A DNA stretch of 64,000 nt, from NCBI GenBank assembly GCA_024279255.1, contig JAJRRT010000025.1, forward strand, positions 43,667 through 107,666. Reading direction: 5' to 3'. This document shows positions 27,948 through 36,962 of this stretch, in pieces. The translations under genes were made by a program, and so were the position numbers. Each line of letters opens with the position of its first letter. Within the stretch, counting starts at the first letter, position 1. The notes beneath the pieces were generated by a model. It was not told the origin of the DNA and searched no databases. It worked only from the letters and a program-made list of their open reading frames with translations. This stretch comes from Deltaproteobacteria bacterium (GTDB taxonomy: Bacteria; Desulfobacterota; Desulfuromonadia; Desulfuromonadales; Geopsychrobacteraceae).

Positions 27948-27978
27948 AAAAAAAGGGCTGCTCCGTATGGAGCAGCCC
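27948..27978 (-). terminator. Terminator of the NrfD/ferredoxin/tetrahaem operon
   Basis: GGGCTGCTCC (27955-27964) and GGAGCAGCCC (27969-27978) form a perfect 10-bp stem with a GTAT loop. Read on the minus strand it is followed by a run of eight T. It lies about 30 bases after the NrfD stop at 28007. Confidence 0.92.
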
Positions 27979-28006
27979 TGATCAAACAATATTGAAACTA
28001 TAAGAC

Positions 28007-29320
28007 TCAGTGACCTTCATCATCGACATAAAAAGCCGGGAAGATCATATTGAGGAAATAGAAGATCACGAAAGGCGTACCGAACACCAACAGAGCACCA
28101 CCCAGCCCTTCTTTGAAGGTCTCTACATCATGCGGAATGATCGGTAGATGATATTCCATAAATCCGTTGAAAGTCAGAGAAAATGCCTGGCCACCGATGA
28201 CCACATTCCAACGCATCATAAACACGCCGAACAATACCATGCATGAAGCAATGACAGCGCGTCGGACTGTCACACCGGGAAGCAGCAGCATCAAGAATGG
28301 CAGGAAATTACCTATCCCGTACTGCAAGACAAAAATCTTAAAGAAATCATGCTCGAACAGAACATCTCGCAAGATATCCCATGATTTTACCGCCGTGTAA
28401 CCACGGAAAATCATATCGAGAATCTCCAGCGTCAACGCCAGGGTCATAAAGATCAGCAGATATTTGGAGGTCATTCTGACCTCGTGGTCCTGAACACTCT
28501 TCAGCTCGTCATAATTGATCGCAGCTGATCCGTGGGCGAGACCATCGGGTAACAAATAATTTTTACCCCGTTTGGCGGCCCATTTTCGCATCTCCATAAA
28601 AACGTAATAGCTGACGATACAGAGTGCAATTCCCGAAACCACCGCCGAGCAGATAAAGATAACCGGCATTAGAGGAGTCATCCACAGGGCATTGGCCTTG
28701 ACCGAACCGAAGATGAAACCGGCATAACCGTGCAGGAAACAAGCAACCGGAATACCGATACCCGCCAGCAGTTTAACCGCCTTGTGATCTGCAGCATAGG
28801 CTTCTTTAGAGTCATCCATTGCACCGAGAGAGATCAGCTTGTAGATCATCAAGAGAAGACTCTCGTAGGAACTTCGTGCTGTTTTGGCCGAAAGCCGGTG
28901 GATCGATTCGACAATAAACTTTCGATAGACAAACCAGATTTCGGCCGCGACGATGACCGCATAGGTCATAAAGACGATACCAAAGGCCGAGATGGCCGAG
29001 GTAAAGTGCGGCGTCATCAAGACATTTATCCCCCTCAACGGCTGCATAAGGTGCAGCATCAAGGGCATCATCGCCACCGGCAACAAGGCAAAGGAGAAGA
29101 CGAGCGCAAATCGCGCTATCGACTTAAGTTTCTCAACCCCGAAAACATGATAGAGCGAGGAAAGAACGAAGGCTCCGGCGACAAGACCGGTCATGTAGGG
29201 ATACATAACGATCTGAATCGACCAGTAGACATACTCATTTGGCAGGACAAACAGATCCTTCACCGTCCAGGCTTCACCATGGACGATCATCTGAGCAACT
29301 TGGGCAACTTGTTCAACCAT
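28007..29320 (-). CDS. NrfD/PsrC-type quinone-interacting membrane subunit (module 2)
   Basis: A 437-aa integral membrane protein with about ten helices, of the NrfD/PsrC/DmsC type that exchanges electrons with the menaquinone pool. It begins three bases after the ferredoxin stop, with AAGGAGG ten bases before its ATG. Upstream partners are a four-cluster Tat ferredoxin and a tetrahaem cytochrome. This arrangement resembles the Cbc-type quinol:cytochrome oxidoreductases of Geobacter and the Qrc/ACIII families, but there is no molybdopterin subunit. Direction of electron flow (quinol oxidation for extracellular respiration versus quinone reduction) cannot be settled from sequence. Confidence 0.85.
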   Translation of the reverse strand: MVEQVAQVAQMIVHGEAWTVKDLFVLPNEYVYWSIQIVMYPYMTGLVAGAFVLSSLYHVFGVEKLKSIARFALVFSFALLPVAMMPLMLHLMQPLRGINVLMTPHFTSAISAFGIVFMTYAVIVAAEIWFVYRKFIVESIHRLSAKTARSSYESLLLMIYKLISLGAMDDSKEAYAADHKAVKLLAGIGIPVACFLHGYAGFIFGSVKANALWMTPLMPVIFICSAVVSGIALCIVSYYVFMEMRKWAAKRGKNYLLPDGLAHGSAAINYDELKSVQDHEVRMTSKYLLIFMTLALTLEILDMIFRGYTAVKSWDILRDVLFEHDFFKIFVLQYGIGNFLPFLMLLLPGVTVRRAVIASCMVLFGVFMMRWNVVIGGQAFSLTFNGFMEYHLPIIPHDVETFKEGLGGALLVFGTPFVIFYFLNMIFPAFYVDDEGH

Positions 29321-29322
29321 GG

Positions 29323-30096
29323 CTAGTGCACCTCCTTGTTCAGACCAATGTAGAAAACTTGTGGCTTGGTGCCATACTCGTCACGTAAAACCCCGACCCG
29401 CTCACCCATGACGATCTTGGTGAGGGGATCGTTCGGATCACGCAGATTACCGATCATACGTGCACCTGTGGGACAGGCCTGAGCACAGGCAGTGTTGCCG
29501 CCATTGCTGATACGGTGATAACAGAAGGTACACTTGTCGGCAACATGCTCAATGGGATGGAAGAAGCGGACCCCATACGGGCATCCCATGATGCAGTAAC
29601 CACAACCGATGCACCAGGAACGATCAACCAGAACGGCACCATCCTTCGCCTGGTAGGTTGCACCAACCGGACAAACCTGAACACAGGCCGGTGTTTCGCA
29701 ATGGTTGCAGAGCTTCGGTACGAAGAAAGCCTGGGCGATATCCTTGTCATCAACCTTCTTCATCCCTGAGCGGTTCTGATCAATATCTTTATTTGTGAAG
29801 CCGTTCAGGGCTCCCTTGGGCGAATCCATGAGCACGTCGCCATCCTTCTTGATCACATAACGCTCAACCCAGGTCCGGGTAACGTTAGCCTCAAGCGGGA
29901 TATCGTTTTCGATTTTACAGGCCTTTACGCAGAAGCCACAACCGATACATTTGTGCGTATCGACCAGGAACCCCCAGCGTAGTTCAGGATTGGCTGCCAG
30001 TACTTCTTGCGGATCGAGCAGTTCCAGTGCCGAGATGGACACAGAAACCCCGGTGACAAACACCGCCGCATTCTTCATGAAGTCACGTCTCTTCAT
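29323..30096 (-). CDS. Tat-exported ferredoxin with four [4Fe-4S] clusters (module 2)
   Basis: A 257-aa iron-sulfur subunit. The N-terminus (MKRRDFMKN plus a hydrophobic stretch) is a twin-arginine signal, so the protein acts outside the cytoplasmic membrane. Sixteen Cys ligands are grouped as CIGCGFCVKAC, CNHCETPACVQVCPVG, CIGCGYCIMGCPYG and CTFC...ACAQACPTG, the HybA/NrfC/PsrB pattern. The ATG at 30096 is chosen (GGAGG ten bases upstream). A GTG at 30102 overlapping the cytochrome stop is equally possible. It sits between the tetrahaem cytochrome and the NrfD subunit, the expected electron path. Confidence 0.92.
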   Translation of the reverse strand: MKRRDFMKNAAVFVTGVSVSISALELLDPQEVLAANPELRWGFLVDTHKCIGCGFCVKACKIENDIPLEANVTRTWVERYVIKKDGDVLMDSPKGALNGFTNKDIDQNRSGMKKVDDKDIAQAFFVPKLCNHCETPACVQVCPVGATYQAKDGAVLVDRSWCIGCGYCIMGCPYGVRFFHPIEHVADKCTFCYHRISNGGNTACAQACPTGARMIGNLRDPNDPLTKIVMGERVGVLRDEYGTKPQVFYIGLNKEVH

Positions 30097-30098
30097 GG

Positions 30099-30569
30099 TC
30101 ACATGTCCTCCAGACTCGGGTTGTGCGGGTTGTGACATTCGCTGCATTCGGTTCCAACGTTGTGCTGATTTGGATCGATGCCAGGAATATCGTTACGCCC
30201 GCTGGAAGGCATGTAAAGTTCACTGTGACAGCGGATACAAAGATCTCTGCTGCTATCAATTACCAGCTTTTCTGGATTCTCCGGGTGGTCGAAAGCTGCT
30301 CCGTGACAGTTTTCACACTGGATCATCTCGTGTTGTGATTGCGAAAGGCTGTCCACCTTTTCAAAATGGCACTCGTTACAATACTCGGCGCCCTTATACT
30401 TCGCAGTATAATCTTTCCATTCCTGCTCATTGCTCAATCGATGGAACCCGAAGGTATAACCCCGATCCTGAGCACCGAAATCGTCTGGAATGTAGAACAT
30501 CCGGAAGGTCAGGATGCAAACTACAAGGCCGATGACCACAAAAAGTGGTCGCCACACATGGTTTTTCAA
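30099..30569 (-). CDS. Membrane-anchored tetrahaem cytochrome c (module 2)
   Basis: A 156-aa protein with an uncleaved N-terminal membrane helix and four CxxCH haem c sites (CNECH, CENCH, CIRCH, CSECH), plus several distal His. A TTG start at 30569 is chosen because a full AAGGAGG sits seven bases upstream. The longer reading to 30608 includes that ribosome site. It overlaps or abuts the ferredoxin start. It is probably the periplasmic electron-exit or entry subunit of the ferredoxin/NrfD complex. It is read divergently from the DUF2339-like gene. Confidence 0.87.
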   Translation of the reverse strand: MKNHVWRPLFVVIGLVVCILTFRMFYIPDDFGAQDRGYTFGFHRLSNEQEWKDYTAKYKGAEYCNECHFEKVDSLSQSQHEMIQCENCHGAAFDHPENPEKLVIDSSRDLCIRCHSELYMPSSGRNDIPGIDPNQHNVGTECSECHNPHNPSLEDM

Positions 30570-30807
30570 TGGGAATCCTCCTTGGCAATACCTTAGTAAA
30601 TAGAACAACGTTTATAATTATCGAGCAAGCCTAGCTCTGCTGTCAACACTTAAATCAACCGAGCAATGACCTTGAAAGTATTGGAAATGTGTTATATTCT
30701 TGAGGCTGTGCTTTTCAATTCAGCCTTTAATATTATATGCCGTACGGAGAAGCACCCTATTATTTAATATTTTTAGAATACTGTTTGAAAATTGCCGGAG
30801 GACTTTC

Positions 30808-32628
30808 ATGTCGAACCAGACCAGCCTAGAATCAAAGATCACCGATCTCGGCAGCCAGGTTGAATCCCTGACCTTGCGAGTTGCCCAACTTGAGCAGACG
30901 CTGGCATCCGGCACCCTTCCCGTCGCTCCGGTCAAATCGGAGATCAGCAAAACCAAAGAAAAAACCAGTAGCCGTCTGTTACAACTCATGGGAGGAAGTT
31001 CGCTGCTGCCACGCATAGCGGCACTTTGTTTCCTGATGGTTATTGCCCTTGGCCTGCGCACCCTGACCGACGCAGGCACCATCGACCCACAAATCGGTTC
31101 GATCCTCGGTATGGTCTACGCGGCGGCTCTAATCTTTGCAGGCTGGTTCCGCTATGAAAAGAAGAGCGCCCTGGCTCCGGTTTTCACGCTCAGCGGTGCA
31201 GTTCTCATGTTCAGCATCGTGCTGGAATCTCATGCACGCTTTGAATCGATCCCCGCCGAACTGGCCTACATGACTCTGGCTGCAACAGGCATCGGGCTTG
31301 GCATAACCAGCTACTACAAAAAGGTCAGCCTGCCAATCCTGGTCGGCACATTTGGCATGTGCTTCGCCAGTGTAGCTATCGACTGGCCAGCACCCTTCTT
31401 CCCCTACCTGGCTCTGGTACTCTGCCTAGCAAACATTCTGGCCTTCTTTGCCACCCGCCTACATCGTTGTTCGTGGCTACGCTGGGTGACCCTCGTTGCA
31501 ACAATTTTCATGCTGATGCTATGGCGAACCAAGCTCGGCAGCTATGTCAACTTTGGTGGAGAACTGCAACACAACCTGGCCCCTGGCTGGATCTATCCGA
31601 TTTCATTTTTGCTAGCCGGCACCTTCACCGCCATTGCACTTATGGGGATTCTACGCTGTGGTGAGCAGAGGATTTCTAAATTCGACCTGACCTTGCCACT
31701 GATAAACGTTCTTTGGGCACACTGGTTTGTGCGCTATCCGGTAGAAAATCTATCACTTTTTGGTGGATTTTCTACCCTGGTTGCAGTTCTTCACCTTGCC
31801 ATCGCCTGGAAACTGTCGACACGCCGAGCGGCACGTGCCCCTGGGATCAATGCCTTCACTCTAGCGGGCGCTGCACTCCTCTGTGTTTCTCTCCCCGACC
31901 TGCTCGGCAGCATGCTCTATGCGTTACCACTCCTTTCGGCCCTGGCGCTCGGAATCAATGCTGTTTCGAACCGATGGGGTAGTGGAGGAATGCGTGCTAC
32001 CTCATATATGCTTCAGATTTTTGTTACACTTTGCCTGACCTGGTTTCTTGGTGGGGAAGGGATCGCAGATCACTTTTATGACGGTATAATCGTCAGTGCA
32101 ATTTGCGGCCTTTTTGGTTTGGCACATTATCGCTATTGCCGAAAGACACCACCGCCAGAGGAGTCTACACTCTTCAGCAGCTTCGACAAACTGGATCGCA
32201 GTGCAGTTCTGGTATTACTCGCAGGTCTTGCAAACGGCTACTTTATGACCATGGTCCTGGTCTATCAGGGTCTGCTGCGTTACCCTGGCGTTCAGCTAGC
32301 AGAGGCCCTTGCCGCAATCCAATCTGTCTCTATCAACGGCGCAGCCACCGTGATCATGTCCCTCGCTTTAGCCTGGCGTAACAAAGAATTGCGCAACGTC
32401 GCTATTCTCATCATTATCATTGGCGGCGCCAAGGTCTTCCTTGGAGATATGCTCAGCATCAGTGGACTTGGCTTGGTAGTAAGCGTCTTCTCCTTCGGCA
32501 TGGCCGCATCCCTACAATCCTACGCATTGACCCGCTGGCAAAAAGTTGAGGCCTGGGAACGTGGCCAAGCAGAAGAATCATCCATTCCTGGCGCATCTTC
32601 TCCTCAGGAGAATGACGCTATAGGTTAA
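30808..32628 (+). CDS. Large polytopic membrane protein (DUF2339-like)
   Basis: A 606-aa protein with an N-terminal coiled coil (ESKITDLGSQVESLTLRVAQ, LEQTLA) followed by many hydrophobic segments (15 or more helices by eye). This layout matches DUF2339 proteins, which are of unknown function. The ATG at 30808 follows CCGGAGGACTTTC. A longer in-frame start at 30700 has no ribosome site. It lies divergently between the two halves of the respiratory region with its own strand and may be unrelated to them. Confidence 0.65.
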   Translation: MSNQTSLESKITDLGSQVESLTLRVAQLEQTLASGTLPVAPVKSEISKTKEKTSSRLLQLMGGSSLLPRIAALCFLMVIALGLRTLTDAGTIDPQIGSILGMVYAAALIFAGWFRYEKKSALAPVFTLSGAVLMFSIVLESHARFESIPAELAYMTLAATGIGLGITSYYKKVSLPILVGTFGMCFASVAIDWPAPFFPYLALVLCLANILAFFATRLHRCSWLRWVTLVATIFMLMLWRTKLGSYVNFGGELQHNLAPGWIYPISFLLAGTFTAIALMGILRCGEQRISKFDLTLPLINVLWAHWFVRYPVENLSLFGGFSTLVAVLHLAIAWKLSTRRAARAPGINAFTLAGAALLCVSLPDLLGSMLYALPLLSALALGINAVSNRWGSGGMRATSYMLQIFVTLCLTWFLGGEGIADHFYDGIIVSAICGLFGLAHYRYCRKTPPPEESTLFSSFDKLDRSAVLVLLAGLANGYFMTMVLVYQGLLRYPGVQLAEALAAIQSVSINGAATVIMSLALAWRNKELRNVAILIIIIGGAKVFLGDMLSISGLGLVVSVFSFGMAASLQSYALTRWQKVEAWERGQAEESSIPGASSPQENDAIG

Positions 32629-32742
32629 AGACTAGACCGAACAACCACCCTCTTGGGTCAAGTGATGATCTAATGCCTCCCTGAGGTTTACATATCGTAT
32701 TTTCACGCCTGAACCTGCGGGAACTTTGCTTAATTTTGTAAC

Positions 32743-32780
32743 AAAAAAGACCGGCCGTCCATAGGACGACCGGTCTTTTT
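32743..32780. terminator. Bidirectional terminator between DUF2339-like and octahaem genes
   Basis: AAGACCGGCCGTCC and GGACGACCGGTCTT pair (one mismatch) around a short loop. AAAAAA flanks on the left and TTTTT on the right, so it can stop transcripts from both convergent genes (32628 plus strand, 32841 minus strand). Confidence 0.9.
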
Positions 32781-32840
32781 GTCAATAGATTAACAACCCC
32801 CTGACTAACTCAGGCGAGGCCACGGAAAGTTACTTCGGGT

Positions 32841-34007
32841 CTACCAGGCCTCGTTCAGACCTTTTTGAATTTCACGGAAATCAGCTGCAACTGAACTGAG
32901 AATCGTTTTGGCATACTCATTATTATGGACGCCAAATGTTCCATCATTACGCACCAGACGGAAATTATAGAGTGCCTTCTCGTAACGAGTCCAAGCCTCA
33001 GTCGTAGTCCGCTTACGCTTGTCAGCTTCCTTGAGCAGAAGCTCGACCTCGGAACGGATCAACTTCAACTCTTCTATCTGGGCTTTTGTTTCACTGGCCC
33101 AATCGTTGAAAATCTCAACATAATCGGAATCATGGCAATTGACACAGGTTTCTGATGTGGGACGGTACTGCCCGTCTTCTGCGCCGATGTGGCATTCCTC
33201 GCAAGTAATGCCATTGCCGTACATCAGACTCGCTTCACCAGCAACACCCTTGGCACCAAGGCCGGTATTCATAGCGACCTGTGCTTCGTGGCAGGTGTAG
33301 CATTCAGCCAGCACCGGAGCCGAAGATCCTTCATTTTCATCATGGCAAGCCAGACACATGTTCATCCGGTCACTCTTCGTATTAACCTGGTGAATCAGCC
33401 CGAAGTGACATGAATTACACTCCATCTCGAACGACTCTATGTGGAAGCTATGATCGAAATGAGTCCCACCGACAAAGGTATCAGTCATGATGTCGGGCAA
33501 ACCCTTACGCTCACGAAATTCTGGATTTTTGACCGAATCAAGCATCCGCATTTCAACGACCTGCATCGTGTATTTATGCTTTTTACGATAGGCCGCATTC
33601 CCCTCATCGGTATGACAGAACATACACTGCTCAGAAGGAACAAGTTCAGAATCCGGATTCTCAAGGATATGGATTTTTTCTTCCGGAGTGATCGTCAACT
33701 GCATATAAACGTCTTTCAGACCACCAAGTTTCGCCTTTACATAACCAACAACACCAGGACGACCATGACAGTCTAGACAAGAAACGCCTGCTTCCGCATG
33801 ACCCGAGTGTTCCCATGAATCGACTTCGGCAAGAGCGCCAAAACCCTTAGCGGGGTGGCAGAGGTGGCAAAACTCAGGCTCTGATGTCATGTGTAGAACC
33901 TGAATGTTCACATAGGTAAAACCGGCAACAGCAACCAGCGTCAAAACTGTCACCAAAATCAGATGACGACGACACCAGCCCAGAAAATCCTTAACATTCG
34001 CTCCCAT
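32841..34007 (-). CDS. Octahaem c-type cytochrome with NapC/NirT-like N-terminus
   Basis: A 388-aa membrane-anchored multihaem cytochrome. After an N-terminal helix (residues 13-35) there are eight CxxCH sites: CHLCH, CLDCH, CMFCH, CNSCH, CLACH, CYTCH, CEECH and CVNCH. The first two haems with the nearby His and Met residues resemble NapC/NrfH quinol dehydrogenases. The last ~90 residues form a helical haem-free domain. It has its own ribosome site (AAGGACGG). A terminator upstream separates it from the preceding operon. It is a likely quinol-to-periplasm electron conduit. No hydroxylamine- or nitrite-reductase signature is recognised. Confidence 0.88.
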   Translation of the reverse strand: MGANVKDFLGWCRRHLILVTVLTLVAVAGFTYVNIQVLHMTSEPEFCHLCHPAKGFGALAEVDSWEHSGHAEAGVSCLDCHGRPGVVGYVKAKLGGLKDVYMQLTITPEEKIHILENPDSELVPSEQCMFCHTDEGNAAYRKKHKYTMQVVEMRMLDSVKNPEFRERKGLPDIMTDTFVGGTHFDHSFHIESFEMECNSCHFGLIHQVNTKSDRMNMCLACHDENEGSSAPVLAECYTCHEAQVAMNTGLGAKGVAGEASLMYGNGITCEECHIGAEDGQYRPTSETCVNCHDSDYVEIFNDWASETKAQIEELKLIRSEVELLLKEADKRKRTTTEAWTRYEKALYNFRLVRNDGTFGVHNNEYAKTILSSVAADFREIQKGLNEAW

Positions 34008-34263
34008 AAATCACCGTCCTTTTTTTTGAATACAGTACAGGCCCTGCATGAATAAAAACAAGCGCCTGAAAACCCTTTATTTGGTTATTTATTCGCTAAC
34101 CGGGAAACAATAAAACCAAAGACAAATACCCGACTTGCCGCCAAAATGCAACCAAAAAGTGCATACTGCATACAAATTGAGACTTTGTTGCTTCGTCTCA
34201 CAAACAGTCTGTATCCGCAATATTCCTAGGTCTCATGCCAAGGAACGATCCATTTATCAGCAC

Positions 34264-34293
34264 AAAAAAAGGGCGCCTCTTGCGAGACGCCCC
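34264..34293 (-). terminator. Terminator after the small membrane protein (module 1)
   Basis: GGGCGCCTC and GAGACGCCC form a 9-bp stem with one mismatch and a 4-base loop. On the minus strand it is followed by seven T. It closes the NrfD-ferredoxin-trihaem-small-protein operon before the octahaem gene. The rest of 34008-34316 is AT-rich, with the direct repeat GCATACT/GCATACA near 34162, and shows no gene. Confidence 0.85.
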
Positions 34294-34316
34294 GGATGGA
34301 GGTTGCTCTGCTCTTT

Positions 34317-34502
34317 TCAGTGCAGGCTTGCGGCATACTGGGCAACAATTGGCCAAGCCATCAAAACTGCTGAGCAAAGCAACGTTGAGCCAAGAATCAG
34401 ACCTAAAATACACAACCAAGTGGTAGCAAATGGATTGCTCACTTCGGATACTTTAGCCATCCCGACATTCATCACTTGATCAACTGTTCTTGTCGCGGTC
34501 AT
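34317..34502 (-). CDS. Small single-helix membrane protein (module 1)
   Basis: A 61-aa protein with one hydrophobic helix (residues 28-52, TTWLCILGLILGSTLLCSAV) and a strong ribosome site (AGGGAGG six bases before the ATG). It lies 45 bases after the trihaem cytochrome gene in the same direction and ahead of the operon terminator. It could be a small accessory subunit of the NrfD complex. No family was recognised. Confidence 0.7.
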   Translation of the reverse strand: MTATRTVDQVMNVGMAKVSEVSNPFATTWLCILGLILGSTLLCSAVLMAWPIVAQYAASLH

Positions 34503-34547
34503 GGTAGCCTCCCTTCAGTGGGTGTTGTTGTTCCTGTACAACCTCCG

Positions 34548-34916
34548 TTAATGACGATCCCCTGAATCATTCAAGCCGAGGGCTCGCCTAAAACCGATAG
34601 CGCCTTCATGGCAAGACGCACATCGGGTGCTTGATGCAAAAGCCATTTCACCATCATGGCAGGCACCGCAGTAGCGCCCCTCTGACAGTGCTAACATATT
34701 GAAATCTTGTTCTTCCTGAACTGCTCGAGCCTCCATTGGAAATAAGTCATCATGACAATTATCACAGTCAAGGCCGGCCTCTTCGACATGGCTCGCGTGA
34801 CTGAATAGCACTCCGATCACCGGCTTGTCATAGTGGATATCCCCCCCCGAATCATCGGCGAATGCAGGCATGAGTGCGAGCCCCAGTAATATTGTTCCTA
34901 ACAACAATTTCTTCAT
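34548..34916 (-). CDS. Periplasmic trihaem cytochrome c (c7/c3-like, module 1)
   Basis: A 122-aa exported protein with signal peptide MKKLLLGTILLGLALMPAFA and three CxxCH sites (CDNCH, CGACH, CASCH). Spaced His residues (FSHASHV) resemble the haem-ligand His of the cytochrome c3/c7 family. The ATG at 34916 is used, with GGGAG seven bases upstream. It follows the ferredoxin gene closely and probably carries electrons between the ferredoxin/NrfD complex and periplasmic partners. Confidence 0.88.
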   Translation of the reverse strand: MKKLLLGTILLGLALMPAFADDSGGDIHYDKPVIGVLFSHASHVEEAGLDCDNCHDDLFPMEARAVQEEQDFNMLALSEGRYCGACHDGEMAFASSTRCASCHEGAIGFRRALGLNDSGDRH

Positions 34917-34937
34917 CAATCTTCTCCCGGCCGAGAC

Positions 34938-35690
34938 TCAGCCTCTGGTGTAAAAAACATTCGGCTTGGTCCCAGCTTCTGGGCGCAGCACCCAAACGGT
35001 TCTGCTGACCTGATGGACCTCACGATACACACGACTTCTCTGATCTGAAATATCACCAAATATCCGCACTCCAGCTGGGCACGCCTCAGCACAAGCGGTT
35101 AAATCCTCCCCCTTGCTAAGCCGAGTATCAAAACAGAAATTACACTTATCAACAGCCCATTTTTCTTCGTTGAAATAGCGTGCATTGTAAGGGCAGGCCA
35201 ACTGGCATGACAGGCAGCCGATACATTTCTTGACATCCATCATGACAATGCCGTTCTGCTCATTCTTATAGGTCGCTGCCGTCGGGCAAACCCTGGCGCA
35301 CTGTGCGACGTTGCAGTGATTACAGAGCACCGGCATGAATTCAACCTGCTGATCAATTCCATCTGGAATCTGCCGTTCAAGGATATTGGTGCGAAATCCG
35401 TATTTGGGAATATCATTCGTCACGGCACAGGCCTCGATACAACGCTCACAATCAACACAATAATCCAGATGCATAATCATGCTGTAGTGTGGCTTGTAGG
35501 GGTACTTGTCGTTAAACTGGCCTGGGGTTGCGTAAACTTTTTCAACCACAGACGCCAGTGACAAAAGTGAACCTCCGGCAAAAACACCTGTCAGCTTTAA
35601 TCCCATTTTCAGAAAATGACGCCGCTCATCACTTGACAGGGCCTCAACCCCTTCATTCTGCTGTTTGTTCTTAATCAGATTCCTGATCAT
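34938..35690 (-). CDS. Tat-exported ferredoxin with four [4Fe-4S] clusters (module 1)
   Basis: A 250-aa iron-sulfur subunit. The twin-arginine signal is ERRHFLKMG plus a hydrophobic stretch at residues 22-50. Cys groups are CVDCERCIEAC, CNHCNVAQCARVCPTA, CIGCLSCQLACPYN and CNFC...ACAEACPAG, sixteen ligands in the HybA/PsrB order. It is paralogous to the ferredoxin at 29323-30096 but divergent. The ATG at 35690 has GGAG nine bases upstream. It lies between the NrfD-type gene and the trihaem cytochrome gene. Confidence 0.92.
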   Translation of the reverse strand: MIRNLIKNKQQNEGVEALSSDERRHFLKMGLKLTGVFAGGSLLSLASVVEKVYATPGQFNDKYPYKPHYSMIMHLDYCVDCERCIEACAVTNDIPKYGFRTNILERQIPDGIDQQVEFMPVLCNHCNVAQCARVCPTAATYKNEQNGIVMMDVKKCIGCLSCQLACPYNARYFNEEKWAVDKCNFCFDTRLSKGEDLTACAEACPAGVRIFGDISDQRSRVYREVHQVSRTVWVLRPEAGTKPNVFYTRG

Positions 35691-35719
35691 ATCTGTCCAC
35701 TCCTGCGAGACAATCGCGA

Positions 35720-36934
35720 TTAATGATCTTCGACCTTGTGACCGTTAAATATCTTTTCACCCAGCAAGAACAAGAATCCGGTCAATCCGAACCCCCCGAG
35801 CGTGATAATAATTTCGTTTGCCGACGGGAAATACTCGAGAAGTTCAGTAAAACCGGTCACGTGCAGATCGATGTAAACCGGGATGATCTGCCCAACTATC
35901 ACCATGTTGTAACGCATGAAAAATGCACCAATAAGCATCAGTCCTGAAGCAATAAGCATCATACGAATGTTTGTTCCGCGCGAAAGGAGGTACAGCACCA
36001 GCGGCGCCAACAAGGCCATTAAAATTTCCCCCCCCCAGAAACTCAAGGCGTAGGGCCCGGTCAGCATCGCCATGACTCCGACATATTGGCCATTTGGCAT
36101 GCCAACCAGGGTCGAAACAGTACGCCAGATGGTAAAGAAAAGGATGATACAGATCATCAGGATAGCAACCTTGCGGGCTCCGGCCAGACAAGTTCTCATC
36201 ATCGGGGTGAAGGGTTCACCATTAACCTTCTGTGCAAGAATCTGAAAGAAGATGGTTGCAGAGGCTCCGACCATCATTGCAGACGCGATAAAGAAGATCG
36301 GCAGATAGGGCCCATGCCAAAATTCACGGCCATTCAACAGACCAAAAACACCGGCAAGGTTGCTAATAGCGGCAATCTCCGCAAGCAGCGCCACGAATCC
36401 ACAAGCGATTGCTGGCCGATGACGACCGATGATCAGAAAAATAAACTCAAAGATCATCAGGCAAAGCGCCAAACCATATAGCGTCCCCATCCACCAGATA
36501 CTCGAGGTAAAATTCGGCGAAATAATATTGTAAATCAACATTCGGATCGGTACCTTAATCTCGGCCAAAATTACGAAGAACCCCGACATCAATGTAACGA
36601 TCGAAAGAAAGACTGCCCTTTGTGCAATAGGCATGAAGGTCTTACTGCCAAAGATATGTCCGATTGATGAAACCAGGCAGAGTCCGGTCGCGGTTACGAC
36701 AAAAAATATGTAGCCCGAGATCAATACACCCCAAGGTATTTCACGGGTTACATTGTAAACCGTATGATGTCCGCCAACTGTTGCGTAAAGCGCTGCTATT
36801 GCACCAACCAACATCAACACACCCGAAAATAATACCGCGACGTAATAGCCGTTCCCGCCTGAGCGCAAGCGGCCAACCAGAGCCGATTCGATCTCGCCCA
36901 GAGTTAAACTTGATGTAACAGTCCCATTTGCCAT
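35720..36934 (-). CDS. NrfD/PsrC-type quinone-interacting membrane subunit (module 1)
   Basis: A 404-aa integral membrane protein with about ten helices, NrfD-like, presumed to contact menaquinone. The ATG at 36934 has AGGGAGG eight bases upstream. An upstream TTG at 36958 overlaps that site. It is the first clear gene of the NrfD-ferredoxin-trihaem-small-protein operon, the reverse order to module 2 (cytochrome-ferredoxin-NrfD). A sigma-54-like promoter lies about 390 bases upstream. Confidence 0.85.
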   Translation of the reverse strand: MANGTVTSSLTLGEIESALVGRLRSGGNGYYVAVLFSGVLMLVGAIAALYATVGGHHTVYNVTREIPWGVLISGYIFFVVTATGLCLVSSIGHIFGSKTFMPIAQRAVFLSIVTLMSGFFVILAEIKVPIRMLIYNIISPNFTSSIWWMGTLYGLALCLMIFEFIFLIIGRHRPAIACGFVALLAEIAAISNLAGVFGLLNGREFWHGPYLPIFFIASAMMVGASATIFFQILAQKVNGEPFTPMMRTCLAGARKVAILMICIILFFTIWRTVSTLVGMPNGQYVGVMAMLTGPYALSFWGGEILMALLAPLVLYLLSRGTNIRMMLIASGLMLIGAFFMRYNMVIVGQIIPVYIDLHVTGFTELLEYFPSANEIIITLGGFGLTGFLFLLGEKIFNGHKVEDH

Positions 36935-36962
36935 AAATTCAGCCTCCCTGATCAACAACTAG

